Made by a program: the position numbers and the translations under genes
The notes under the pieces: model-generated
What the model was told of the DNA's origin: nothing
Seen by the model: the letters and a program-made list of their open reading frames with translations, nothing else
The model's database searches: none
Source of the DNA: a virus
Virus record (IMG/VR): IMGVR_UViG_3300048927_000735
Location: 1-37,437 of that record
Reading direction: 5' to 3' (one strand)
Length of the DNA: 37,437 nt
In this document: positions 7,788 through 14,547 of the stretch, one piece after another
Layout: the number at the start of each line of letters is the position of its first letter
Position numbering within the stretch: position 1 is the stretch's first letter

Positions 7788-9238
7788 CAGCGCTTCCTCC
7801 GCTGGGTGCCATCAGGAGCGATGAACAGCGCACCGCTCGGGAGCGCGTTGTAGTCCTCGGCGGACTGGATTCGGCGTGCTGCGCCCCCCGGCACTGCGGT
7901 GCCACCCCCTGCTGCCTGAGCCTTGGACTGAGCACGGGCAATGGCCGACTGGGCAACTTCACGGAGATCCTGCAGCGACTGGCGGAATGCCTGCTCGCTT
8001 TGGTCTCGGTTGAGACGAGCGATTGCCTGCTCCGCCTTGGTTCCTTCCACCTCGGTGATGGCACCGCCGCCCTTCAAGCTCTGGAACGCCTGCAGGAAGG
8101 TGCCACCCTTGATCTGGTCGAGCAAAACCCGGAAATCGGTTGCGTCAGTGCCCGGCACGTAGTTACGCGGGTCGATTCGGCCAGATGCACCCACCGCCGT
8201 AGCCAGCCCTGGATGGTTGAGCGCCGAGTCGATCAGGCGGATCGCATTGGTGGACTCCTGCATCACGCGCGGCAGGTTCTGGACTGCATCAAGCCTGGCC
8301 TCTGCCTCCCCCTTCGCCTGCGCGGTGCCGCCCGCCTGCTGAATCGCTGCCTGCGTGCGCATACCCAGTTCTTGAGGAAGGAACTGCTGCTGGGCCGCCA
8401 GCTTGGCCGCCTCTACCGCTGCAGCCTGATCCTCAGCGCGCCGCCCCACCAGGGGCTGACCGGCGAACGCCATCTGTGCCGGAGGTTCCTGACCCGAGGC
8501 CAGCGACTGGCGAATCTGCTGCTGCACCTGCGGCGGGAGGTTCGGATCGATGTAGGTCTGCTGGCCGTTGATCTGCTGGTAGCCGCCCTGCGGCTGCTGC
8601 GGGGCTTGCTGGGCCGGGGCTCCAAGAGCGGCATTCGTGTACCGGCCGGTGCGGCGGTCAAAAGTAACCTGCGTCGGGGTGCCGTTGACATCGATTGTCA
8701 GAGACTGCTGGTTGGCGCCAACGTCGTTTCCGCCAAGAACTTGGGTGGAGCCGTCGCGCATGATGGCCACACGCTGCCCGTTGTTGTCCACATAGGTGGA
8801 CTGGACACCCGAACCCGCCGCCCCGCCGCTGTAAGCCTGCACCAGCGACTGCGCGGCCTGATCGATTACAGGTGCGGTCTGGGCGTTGTACTCAGTGGGG
8901 AGATCGGACAGGCCGAACTTGGACAGGGTCGGGACGAACTGCTGGTACAGCCCCGGCCGGGCCTGCTCCGGTGCTGAGGTCAGCAGCTTGGCCATGTTGA
9001 TCATGGTCGTGTTGCGACGCTCGTCATTGTTGCCGAGCTGCCGATCCAACGCAAAGGCCTGGCCTGCGTCCACCGCGGCGGCCTGACCCAGAATCTCCTG
9101 GCGCTGATCGGCCGGAGCCTGATATGCAATCGACGCAAGCTGGTTGATCTTGTTGCGGTCCTGCACACCGCGCACCTGCTGGCCGAACTGGAATCCGCCA
9201 GCCAAGCTGTTCATGAAGTTCTGCTGGAAATCAGCCAT
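7787..9238 (-). CDS. P22 gp20-like ejection protein, 483 aa
   Basis: Length 483 against 471 for P22 gp20, in the same gene position. It begins MADFQQNFMNSLAGGFQFGQQVRG and is largely helical and Gln/Ala-rich with long QQ-containing tracts (about 190 to 330, e.g. APAQQAPQQPQGGYQQINGQQ), as expected for an ejection protein that must unfold to pass the portal. The C-terminal third carries a conserved-looking helical region (GTDATDFRVLLDQIKGGTFLQAFQSLKGGGAITEVEG) also seen in related 'phage DNA ejection' proteins: the motif is a helix with two glycine pairs ahead of an acidic segment. It ends IAPDGTQRRKR. The start lies three bases after the gp7-like stop, and no enzyme motif is visible. Confidence 0.8.
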   Translation of the reverse strand: MADFQQNFMNSLAGGFQFGQQVRGVQDRNKINQLASIAYQAPADQRQEILGQAAAVDAGQAFALDRQLGNNDERRNTTMINMAKLLTSAPEQARPGLYQQFVPTLSKFGLSDLPTEYNAQTAPVIDQAAQSLVQAYSGGAAGSGVQSTYVDNNGQRVAIMRDGSTQVLGGNDVGANQQSLTIDVNGTPTQVTFDRRTGRYTNAALGAPAQQAPQQPQGGYQQINGQQTYIDPNLPPQVQQQIRQSLASGQEPPAQMAFAGQPLVGRRAEDQAAAVEAAKLAAQQQFLPQELGMRTQAAIQQAGGTAQAKGEAEARLDAVQNLPRVMQESTNAIRLIDSALNHPGLATAVGASGRIDPRNYVPGTDATDFRVLLDQIKGGTFLQAFQSLKGGGAITEVEGTKAEQAIARLNRDQSEQAFRQSLQDLREVAQSAIARAQSKAQAAGGGTAVPGGAARRIQSAEDYNALPSGALFIAPDGTQRRKR

Positions 9239-9241
9239 GGC

Positions 9242-9961
9242 TTAGACCCACCCCTTGAAGTCGAAACTGGATCGGCGGCCAGCGCCGGCTTGGCCCATCA
9301 GGCCGTCCATGTTGTTGCCGAATCCCTGCAGACTGCCGAGAGCGTTCCCGCCACCCCCACCGCCGCCTGCCCCCAGGTATGCACCAGCACCGGATGCCAG
9401 CGCGTTGCCATAGCCCGCCTGCGCTGCTGCGCCAGCGCTCGCCACCATGCCGTTCGCCTGCCCCTTGATGCCCATAGCGTTGGCGAACTGGTTGCCGTAG
9501 TTCTGGCCCAACTGCCCGAGGTACTGCTGGGTGTTCGAGCCGAGCTGCGTCAGGCCCATCAGGCGGTTGGTGTACTGGCCGAGGTTCTGGCTTGCCAAGC
9601 CCGAGGCGAAGGCCATCCGGTCGGCGTCAGCGCCGCCCGAGTACAAGCCGCCCCGAGCTGCTGCGCCACGGTCAAGGCCCTGGATGCCCTGATCTCGCGC
9701 GAACAGGTAATCAGGGGCGTTCTCGAAACCTGAGTAGTCGCCGCGATTGACCGCCTCCAGCTGGCCGAGCGCGTTGGTGCCAGCCTGCGCGTAGGGCTGC
9801 GCGCCCTCCACGGCGTTGTTGTACAGCGCCTGTTGCTGGTCAAGCGTCTGCTGAGCTGCACTGGCCTGCGCCCGGCCAGCCTTCTTCTGGGCCGCGCCCT
9901 GGCGGTTGGCGGCGTATGCGCTGCCTGCGGCAACGACTGCTGCTGCGGTGATTGCGGCCAT
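9242..9961 (-). CDS. P22 gp7-like DNA transfer/ejection protein, 239 aa
   Basis: Start at ATG 9961, two bases after the GNAT stop; the longer in-frame reading is a shadow of the GNAT gene. P22 gp7 is 229 residues. The N-terminus MAAITAAAVVAAGSAYAANR is a short hydrophobic Ala/Val helix, followed by a Gln/Ala helical region and the family-like block NAVEGAQPYAQAGTNALGQLEAVN, then a Gly/Ala/Asn-rich C-terminus with a run of eight glycines. The protein is expected to be packaged in the capsid and ejected to form part of the trans-envelope channel. Its first 20 residues are closely repeated, in protein and DNA, at the start of the zinc-ribbon gene at 22601..22825. Confidence 0.85.
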   Translation of the reverse strand: MAAITAAAVVAAGSAYAANRQGAAQKKAGRAQASAAQQTLDQQQALYNNAVEGAQPYAQAGTNALGQLEAVNRGDYSGFENAPDYLFARDQGIQGLDRGAAARGGLYSGGADADRMAFASGLASQNLGQYTNRLMGLTQLGSNTQQYLGQLGQNYGNQFANAMGIKGQANGMVASAGAAAQAGYGNALASGAGAYLGAGGGGGGGNALGSLQGFGNNMDGLMGQAGAGRRSSFDFKGWV

Positions 9962-9963
9962 GG

Positions 9964-10413
9964 TCAGATGTCCTTGGTATAGCTGATTTCGGATCGGGAG
10001 TAGCCCAACTTTTCGTAGAGGGCTGCGGCCTGCGGAGGGCTGTTGGGCATGTGGACCATCTGGATTCGGTCGGCACCTGCATCGCGGCAAGCGCCCTCAA
10101 CTGCCTGAAGCAGCGAGACGGCAACGCGAGAGCCGCGGGCCTCGGGGTCAACCCACCACACGACCTCGCCAGCGGACGTGGCGTGCCGGTTGAACATGAA
10201 GGGGATGATGAAGAGGCCGACCATGCCGACCAGTCGTCCGCCGTCCTCAGCCACGTAGAAGATGTGGCTCTCGATCAGGCCGGAGGCCAGATCAGCCACC
10301 GTCTCCTCGTCCATGTCGCACCACTGGGCGTAATGCGTGGTCGGGTAGAAAGCTGCGGACATGCGGACGATCTCCGGCACGTCGGCCAGAGTTCCTTTGC
10401 GGATGATGGTCAT
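9964..10413 (-). CDS. GNAT-family N-acetyltransferase, 149 aa
   Basis: Classic GNAT layout: beta-1 with TIIRKGTLADVPEIVRM, a central beta-4 (GEVVWWVDPEARGSRVAVSLLQAVEGACRDAGADRIQM) whose RGSRVA corresponds to the acetyl-CoA pyrophosphate loop, and an end motif AALYEKLGYSRSEISYTKDI. Such enzymes transfer acetyl from acetyl-CoA to amines of proteins or small molecules; the substrate is unknown. The start shares TGATG with the oxygenase stop, so the two are co-translated. Both sit within the virion operon between gp10 and gp7, where P22 encodes its tail needle and gp14. Modification of a virion protein or a host target are both possible. Confidence 0.88.
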   Translation of the reverse strand: MTIIRKGTLADVPEIVRMSAAFYPTTHYAQWCDMDEETVADLASGLIESHIFYVAEDGGRLVGMVGLFIIPFMFNRHATSAGEVVWWVDPEARGSRVAVSLLQAVEGACRDAGADRIQMVHMPNSPPQAAALYEKLGYSRSEISYTKDI

Positions 10414-10958
10414 CAGCCCCTCGGGGTAAAGAAGGCGACCGCGACAAGGCGGCCAGAGTCGTAATCGGTGCCGAAGGCCTCGAACGGCCAGCGGCTGTGG
10501 AACAGTGCGGATTCGTAGATCAGCAGGCGACCGAGCTTCATTTCAGCCAGGCCGACCTGGTCCCACTTGCTGGCGTCGTCCCAGTCGTGGCGGACCTGTT
10601 CAAACAGGGCCATGTCGCCGGGATCGATGCGGGCTGCGCGGGTAGCCTTGTGCCGCCAGAAGGCCGTGCCACCCTCCCCTTCGCTCAGATACAGCACCGC
10701 GGCGTGCGTGCCCCAGCCCATGTCCGAGTGGATCGCCGCATTGGGCAGCTCGCGGTTGAAGTTGAGCCGGTAGCCCATGCCCAGCATCTCGACCGGACCC
10801 ATCTGGGCCTCGATTGCATCCTGCAGGCCCGGGATCTCGGTCAGACACACGCGCTTGTAGACCTCTCCGTCATAGCCGGGCCAATCCACATACGGCGCGC
10901 ACAGGCCCGCTGCCCGGAGCGCCTGCGCGTCCAGGTTTGCACCGTCAATGATGAGCAT
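10413..10958 (-). CDS. Fe(II)/2-oxoglutarate oxygenase-like protein, 181 aa
   Basis: Start at ATG 10958, overlapping the upstream TGA as TGATG; an in-frame ATG 28 codons earlier lies inside that gene. The double-stranded beta-helix oxygenase signature is visible: H77-S-D79 in NAAIHSDMGWG for iron, VLYLSEGEGGTAFW, a distal H154 in LFHSRWP, and R170 (GRLVAVAFF) 16 residues later for 2-oxoglutarate. It looks closest to DUF6445/prolyl-hydroxylase-like proteins. It should hydroxylate or otherwise oxidise a target using O2 and 2-oxoglutarate. Coupling with a GNAT gene inside the structural operon suggests modification of a virion protein, a nucleotide or a host protein. The motif call is strong; the substrate is unknown. 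Confidence 0.8.
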   Translation of the reverse strand: MLIIDGANLDAQALRAAGLCAPYVDWPGYDGEVYKRVCLTEIPGLQDAIEAQMGPVEMLGMGYRLNFNRELPNAAIHSDMGWGTHAAVLYLSEGEGGTAFWRHKATRAARIDPGDMALFEQVRHDWDDASKWDQVGLAEMKLGRLLIYESALFHSRWPFEAFGTDYDSGRLVAVAFFTPRG

Positions 10959-11185
10959 CAGTCGTCCGTTCCCTCGACAGACACGACGGCGCCAAGGAGA
11001 TCGCGCTTTCGTGCGGAGGACACTGTGATCCGGAACACCCACTGCCGAGCTCGGCCCAGACGCAGAAGCCTGATCCTCTGATCGTACTGCCCAATTTTGC
11101 CTATCGAATACCGCCTGCGGTTGCTCCAGTTGCGGCCACCGTCCTTGCTGTAGGACACGTCAACAAAATGATCGGTATCAGCCAT
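10958..11185 (-). CDS. Detached C-terminal segment of gp10, 75 aa
   Basis: The sequence runs VDVSYSKDGGRNWSNRRRYS, GKIGQYDQRIRLLRLGRARQ and WVFRITVSSARKRDLLGAVV. In P22-like gp10 proteins the equivalent 'v.vs.S.DGG.TWs....~lGk.GqY..rvr..rLG.ar..vFRv.vsdp..r.li.a.v' forms the last 70 residues of the polypeptide. Here it is a separate cistron whose ATG lies inside the last codons of the 798-residue gp10-like gene (8-base overlap, different frame). Probably it was cut off when a domain module was inserted, and it may complete the gp10 fold as a separate chain or after a frameshift. Homology is judged by eye from the family pattern. Confidence 0.75.
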   Translation of the reverse strand: MADTDHFVDVSYSKDGGRNWSNRRRYSIGKIGQYDQRIRLLRLGRARQWVFRITVSSARKRDLLGAVVSVEGTDD

Positions 11186-13574
11186 TGGGAAGTCCTGCGA
11201 GCGAAGTAATTCCGCCAGTACTGGGATTGCTCTCAGTCACCCAGGTAACTCCATTGTCGGCACTGACCCGAACTGGCATCGATCCGCTACTGGAGGACAG
11301 AAGTAGGCGGGCGCCATCAAAGGCCAGGCCGGATATAGCCCCGCCGGATGCAAGAGGGATGCGAATTGCCGTCACTGCGTTGTCATCCGAGGCCCACAAC
11401 TCGCCCGTAGAGGTCCCCATCAGCAAGCGCTGACCTGAACCCATCGGGTAACGCAGAATTGCGCTCACCGTGCCGTTGGTTGCCGCTGCAAGGGTCAGTG
11501 TTCGAAGCAAGGTTGAGCCGCCCTGCATCACTGCCACTCGGGGCTTACCCCCAGCGGCAACGTTGCCGCCGATGTACTGGTACTCGCCAGACGAATGAGT
11601 GGACCCACCGGAGGAACGCGTCACGCCATGTGCAGGGACAGAACCGAAGGTCACCCCTTGGTCGTCGCTGTAGGAATTTGCGGAGGTGGGCAGCGAATTG
11701 ACCAGAAGAATTCTTCCCGTGTTCGGCCCCGCCTTCACGATGAGCGGGTTGCCCAAGAAGGTAGTGGTAGCCGTACGGGTGGCGTAGGTCGTGCCGCTGT
11801 TCGTGCTTACATAGAACGCTCCGAGACCACCACCGAGTACCACTACAGCCCCAAGCGAATCTCCGTTCCTAGACCCACCGGAAGAGTCGATTGTGCTGGC
11901 CGATTGCGTCCAATTTGATCCGCTGTCGTCGCTGTAGAAGGCCGCTCCGGCGATCCATGCAATGAATCTGCCACTGGCGAGACCTTCGAGATTCGTAGAG
12001 CCTGCGGCCGTACCGGCGTTCACGTTCGACCAGGTGCCGCTCAGATTGCGACGCGTGACAATCTTTGTATTTCCTGCCGTAGCGCCAAGCGCCAGGACCT
12101 GCGTTGACACGCCAATCGAATCTGCCAGTTCGGTCCACAGCCCCTTTGCATCAGTCACGCGCAAGGTGTACTTGAACATGCCCGAGGCAGTAGCCGTCCC
12201 AGAAATCACGCCAGAGCTGCTGATAGACAGGCCAGGAGGGAGGCTCCCACTGGATACGACCACCGTATAGGGAGATTCCCCGCCAGCGATGGTGTAGGTG
12301 AAGTCGGTGTAGACGATCCCGCGCAACGTATCCGGAGCATCACCGCTCAGAGTCGGCGAAGACGGCTGCGGCGGGAACTCGGTGGGGATCGTCTCCGGGC
12401 CTTGGCCAGTGTCGAAAATCAGCTCTGCGCTCGGAATCAGCAACATGCTCTGGTTGTCGCTCAGGACCGGCGAAACCCGCTCGCTGACCATTGGGTCACT
12501 CCCCTCAAGGAAGTAGTCCCAGTCCAGCTCCCAGTTCCGGCCGTCCTGGTAGTCGCCGCCATACCACTTGGCACCCCACCTGACGATGTGGCTCAGACGC
12601 CAACGGTTCAGGCCGAACGACTCACGGCGGGTCCAGAGACCGGACACCACGTCGTAGCCGAAGGTCATGCCGTCCGGGAAGGTCAGGTAGTAGACCTTGA
12701 AGCCACGATCTTCCCAGACCTGGGCGAACGCCTCGCTCCAGTTCTTGCCAGCGAATGCGCGGTGCATCGGGCCGGTGGAGATCGGACGGGCTGAGTAGCC
12801 TTCTAGGCGATACACAATCCCGTCGTCGCCCAGCCAGAACAAGGTGTTGTCCAGCTTTGCGATGGTGTGGCGTGATGCGCACCCGCGGGTGATCGACTGT
12901 CGGCGGTTCTGGAACGTGCCAGTCGCCCCGCCAGCGTTGTAGAAGAATTCAATGGTGCGCTGGTTGAACACCACCACTTCGAGCTGGCTCACGGCCAGGC
13001 CGACGATCTTGTCCGGGGATGCCTCGGATTCGTACCGGTCCAGGGTGTTGTAGTCGGTGGCGTCGGCCAGATTGCTGTGGAACCAGTACCGGCCCTGCGG
13101 CTCCACGCCAAGTAGGTAGGAATCGAGATAGTCGGACGAGATAGAGCCCGGATAGCCCTCGTCCGTGATGCGGGAAAACGCCTTGGTGTTGGAGTCGTAG
13201 ATGTACCCGCCACCGCCCTGCCCGTTCTCCACGAGCAGCTGATAGCCGGTTTTGAACTGGTTGTGGGTCATGCTCACCCGGCCAACGCCAGGGATCACGC
13301 CAATCGGAATAGCCACCCCGCTGTTCCCGATCTGGTACAGATACCGACCGGAAACAACGAACTGGGCGCCCTCAAGATCGTGCATACCGCGGATCGGGCC
13401 AGTGCCCACGCGCTGGTAGGGCTTCAGGCCCGGCGGCGTCGCCAGCTTGCTCGGCGTGCGCGTCCCGCCAACCTCCGCCATCACCGGCAGCCAGTTCACG
13501 GTGTCCTGGCACGACCACGGCAGCGTGTCGTCGGCGTAGAAGCCGCCGATCAGGTCCACAGGACTGGCGCGCAT
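11178..13574 (-). CDS. P22 gp10-like tail-plug protein with inserted Ig and Asp-box module, 798 aa
   Basis: Start at ATG 13574, overlapping the gp4 stop as TAATG. Residues 1 to about 390 match packaged-DNA stabilisation protein gp10 (about 470 residues in P22): LIGGFYADDTLPWSCQDTVNWLPV, TPPGLKPYQRVGTGPIRGMH, FLWLGDDG-like and VYYLTFPDGMTFGYDV motifs. At the end of this core (RVSPVLSDNQSMLLIPSAELIFDTG) family members continue into an S-DGG-TW segment. Here the chain changes to a putative Ig domain at about 405 to 490 (SPYTVVVSSGSLPPGLSISS) and then a propeller with five Asp-box-like repeats to the end (YSDDSGSNWT, VSTNSGTTYA, YSDDQGVTFG, WASDDNAVTA, SADNGVTWVT). gp10 closes the portal channel after packaging. 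The extra module may bind a surface sugar. Confidence 0.88.
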   Translation of the reverse strand: MRASPVDLIGGFYADDTLPWSCQDTVNWLPVMAEVGGTRTPSKLATPPGLKPYQRVGTGPIRGMHDLEGAQFVVSGRYLYQIGNSGVAIPIGVIPGVGRVSMTHNQFKTGYQLLVENGQGGGGYIYDSNTKAFSRITDEGYPGSISSDYLDSYLLGVEPQGRYWFHSNLADATDYNTLDRYESEASPDKIVGLAVSQLEVVVFNQRTIEFFYNAGGATGTFQNRRQSITRGCASRHTIAKLDNTLFWLGDDGIVYRLEGYSARPISTGPMHRAFAGKNWSEAFAQVWEDRGFKVYYLTFPDGMTFGYDVVSGLWTRRESFGLNRWRLSHIVRWGAKWYGGDYQDGRNWELDWDYFLEGSDPMVSERVSPVLSDNQSMLLIPSAELIFDTGQGPETIPTEFPPQPSSPTLSGDAPDTLRGIVYTDFTYTIAGGESPYTVVVSSGSLPPGLSISSSGVISGTATASGMFKYTLRVTDAKGLWTELADSIGVSTQVLALGATAGNTKIVTRRNLSGTWSNVNAGTAAGSTNLEGLASGRFIAWIAGAAFYSDDSGSNWTQSASTIDSSGGSRNGDSLGAVVVLGGGLGAFYVSTNSGTTYATRTATTTFLGNPLIVKAGPNTGRILLVNSLPTSANSYSDDQGVTFGSVPAHGVTRSSGGSTHSSGEYQYIGGNVAAGGKPRVAVMQGGSTLLRTLTLAAATNGTVSAILRYPMGSGQRLLMGTSTGELWASDDNAVTAIRIPLASGGAISGLAFDGARLLLSSSSGSMPVRVSADNGVTWVTESNPSTGGITSLAGLPNG

Positions 13575-13981
13575 TAGCGGTCGTACCCGTCGCTGCGAAT
13601 GTTGTAACGGCAACGGAACCCGGGCAGACCCGGCTCCATGCTCATCGGGCTGGACGAGAACACGTCAGCCAGCACGTCGGACTTCAACCGCCGTGCTTCA
13701 TTGAATACGTCTGGATCGAGCGTCACGCCGTAGAAAGGGCGCAGACGAACAGCCAGGTTGTACATGATCGCCTCGTCGGTCTCGACCGGCGTCGGCATGT
13801 CATCGTCAGGGTTGTCCACAGGCGACCAGCCGACCGAGTAACCGTTGGCCTCCCAGCGCGCCATCATGCGGTTGAGGGAATCAATCGCCGTCTTCGCGTC
13901 TTCGGCCTCCGGAGCCTCGGTGGCACTGACAACGCGTAGCAGCCCAAGGGCGCCGACTACGATTTCTGCGACCTTTGTCAT
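13574..13981 (-). CDS. P22 gp4-like tail accessory/head completion protein, 135 aa
   Basis: Matches the P22 gp4 tail accessory factor type: TKVAEIVVGALGLLRVV, then EDAKTAIDSLNRMMARWEANGYSVG, then EAIMYNLAVRLRPFYGVTLDPDVFNEARRLKSDVLADV. gp4 binds under the portal once the head is filled and provides the platform for gp10. P22 gp4 is 166 residues; this one lacks a clear C-terminal muramidase-type extension. It is directly upstream of gp10 with a TAATG overlap, which is the conserved order. A terminator hairpin sits just ahead of it, so expression probably depends on read-through from the head genes. Confidence 0.85.
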   Translation of the reverse strand: MTKVAEIVVGALGLLRVVSATEAPEAEDAKTAIDSLNRMMARWEANGYSVGWSPVDNPDDDMPTPVETDEAIMYNLAVRLRPFYGVTLDPDVFNEARRLKSDVLADVFSSSPMSMEPGLPGFRCRYNIRSDGYDR

Positions 13982-13992
13982 GCCCTTCCCTC

Positions 13993-14023
13993 AAAAAGAA
14001 GGGGCGACCCGAAGGCCGCCCCT
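13993..14023 (-). terminator. Intrinsic terminator between head and tail-plug genes
   Basis: On the minus strand a long GC stem (AGGGGCGGCC paired with GGTCGCCCCT, one G-T pair) has a TTCG tetraloop and is followed by TCTTTTT. It separates the 91-residue gene from the gp4-like gene. In a single late operon it would act as an attenuator between head and tail proteins unless antiterminated. Confidence 0.85.
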
Positions 14024-14045
14024 GATCACTGACGAGCTGTTGCTG

Positions 14046-14321
14046 TTACTTCTTCGGCTTCTCGGCCTTGGCCTGCTCGGCCTTGGCTTCCTTGGCGTCC
14101 AGCTTCTCCTGGCGAGCGCGGTTGGCCTTCAGGACTTCGGCCGCCGCATCAGCGGCAGAGACCTCATCCTCCGGAACCTCCGGGTTCCACTCTTCGCCGT
14201 TGGAGCGCGGGAATTTCGGATACTCCCAGCCGGAGGCCAGCGCATCCTCGACCTCGTCGCCCGGGAACAACTTCACCTCGCCGTCCTTGTGCAGGTACTT
14301 GGCGTGCTTGTAATCGGCCAT
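14046..14321 (-). CDS. Small head-operon protein with charged helical C-terminus, 91 aa
   Basis: N-terminal half MADYKHAKYLHKDGEVKLF, ending near GWEYPKFPRSN, reads like a short compact domain also found beside podovirus coat genes. The C-terminal half from about residue 55 is a Lys/Glu/Ala helix (RARQEKLDAKEAKAEQAKAEKPKK), highly charged and probably flexible or coiled. It lies two genes after the coat gene with a good upstream GAGG site. It may be a head-associated or decoration-type protein or a capsid assembly factor. No definite family can be assigned. Confidence 0.72.
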   Translation of the reverse strand: MADYKHAKYLHKDGEVKLFPGDEVEDALASGWEYPKFPRSNGEEWNPEVPEDEVSAADAAAEVLKANRARQEKLDAKEAKAEQAKAEKPKK

Positions 14322-14331
14322 GTCAGCCTCC

Positions 14332-14535
14332 TCAGGCGGTGGTCTTGATCAGGCCAACGGCGGCCAGAGCGGTTGCGAGCTGGGCGGCGGTGACCGTCGC
14401 CAGACTCAGTGCGGCAGGCTGGGCAGTCGGCGTAGCGCCGTAGAAGCCCACCTTGGAGTCGGCATTGCGGCCGACCAAGGTGCCATCCGGGGTTTCGGTA
14501 GCCGCCGCAGCGACGGTATCGGACGGAAGTGCCAT
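14332..14535 (-). CDS. Small coat-linked protein, 67 aa
   Basis: Begins MALPSDTVAAAATETPDGTL, followed by GRNADSKVGFYGATPTAQPAALS, a compact motif (DSKVGFYG.tP..Qp) shared by many small phage proteins encoded next to capsid or tail-fibre genes, then an Ala/Thr-rich helix. It lies 12 bases after the coat gene with an AAGGAGAA ribosome site. It may decorate the capsid or serve as a trimeric cap-like element; the function is not established. The short length and clear ribosome site support a real gene. Confidence 0.72.
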   Translation of the reverse strand: MALPSDTVAAAATETPDGTLVGRNADSKVGFYGATPTAQPAALSLATVTAAQLATALAAVGLIKTTA

Positions 14536-14547
14536 GAATCGTTCTCC

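Noticed and set aside
7682-8977. 431-codon plus-strand frame antisense to the gp20-like gene
   Set aside because: Shadow of the real minus-strand gene with no recognisable domain.
5835-9961. Tape-measure and programmed G/T-type tail frameshift
   Set aside because: Lengths and order match P22 ejection proteins gp7, gp20 and gp16; no tail tube or chaperone genes are present, so a long tail is unlikely.
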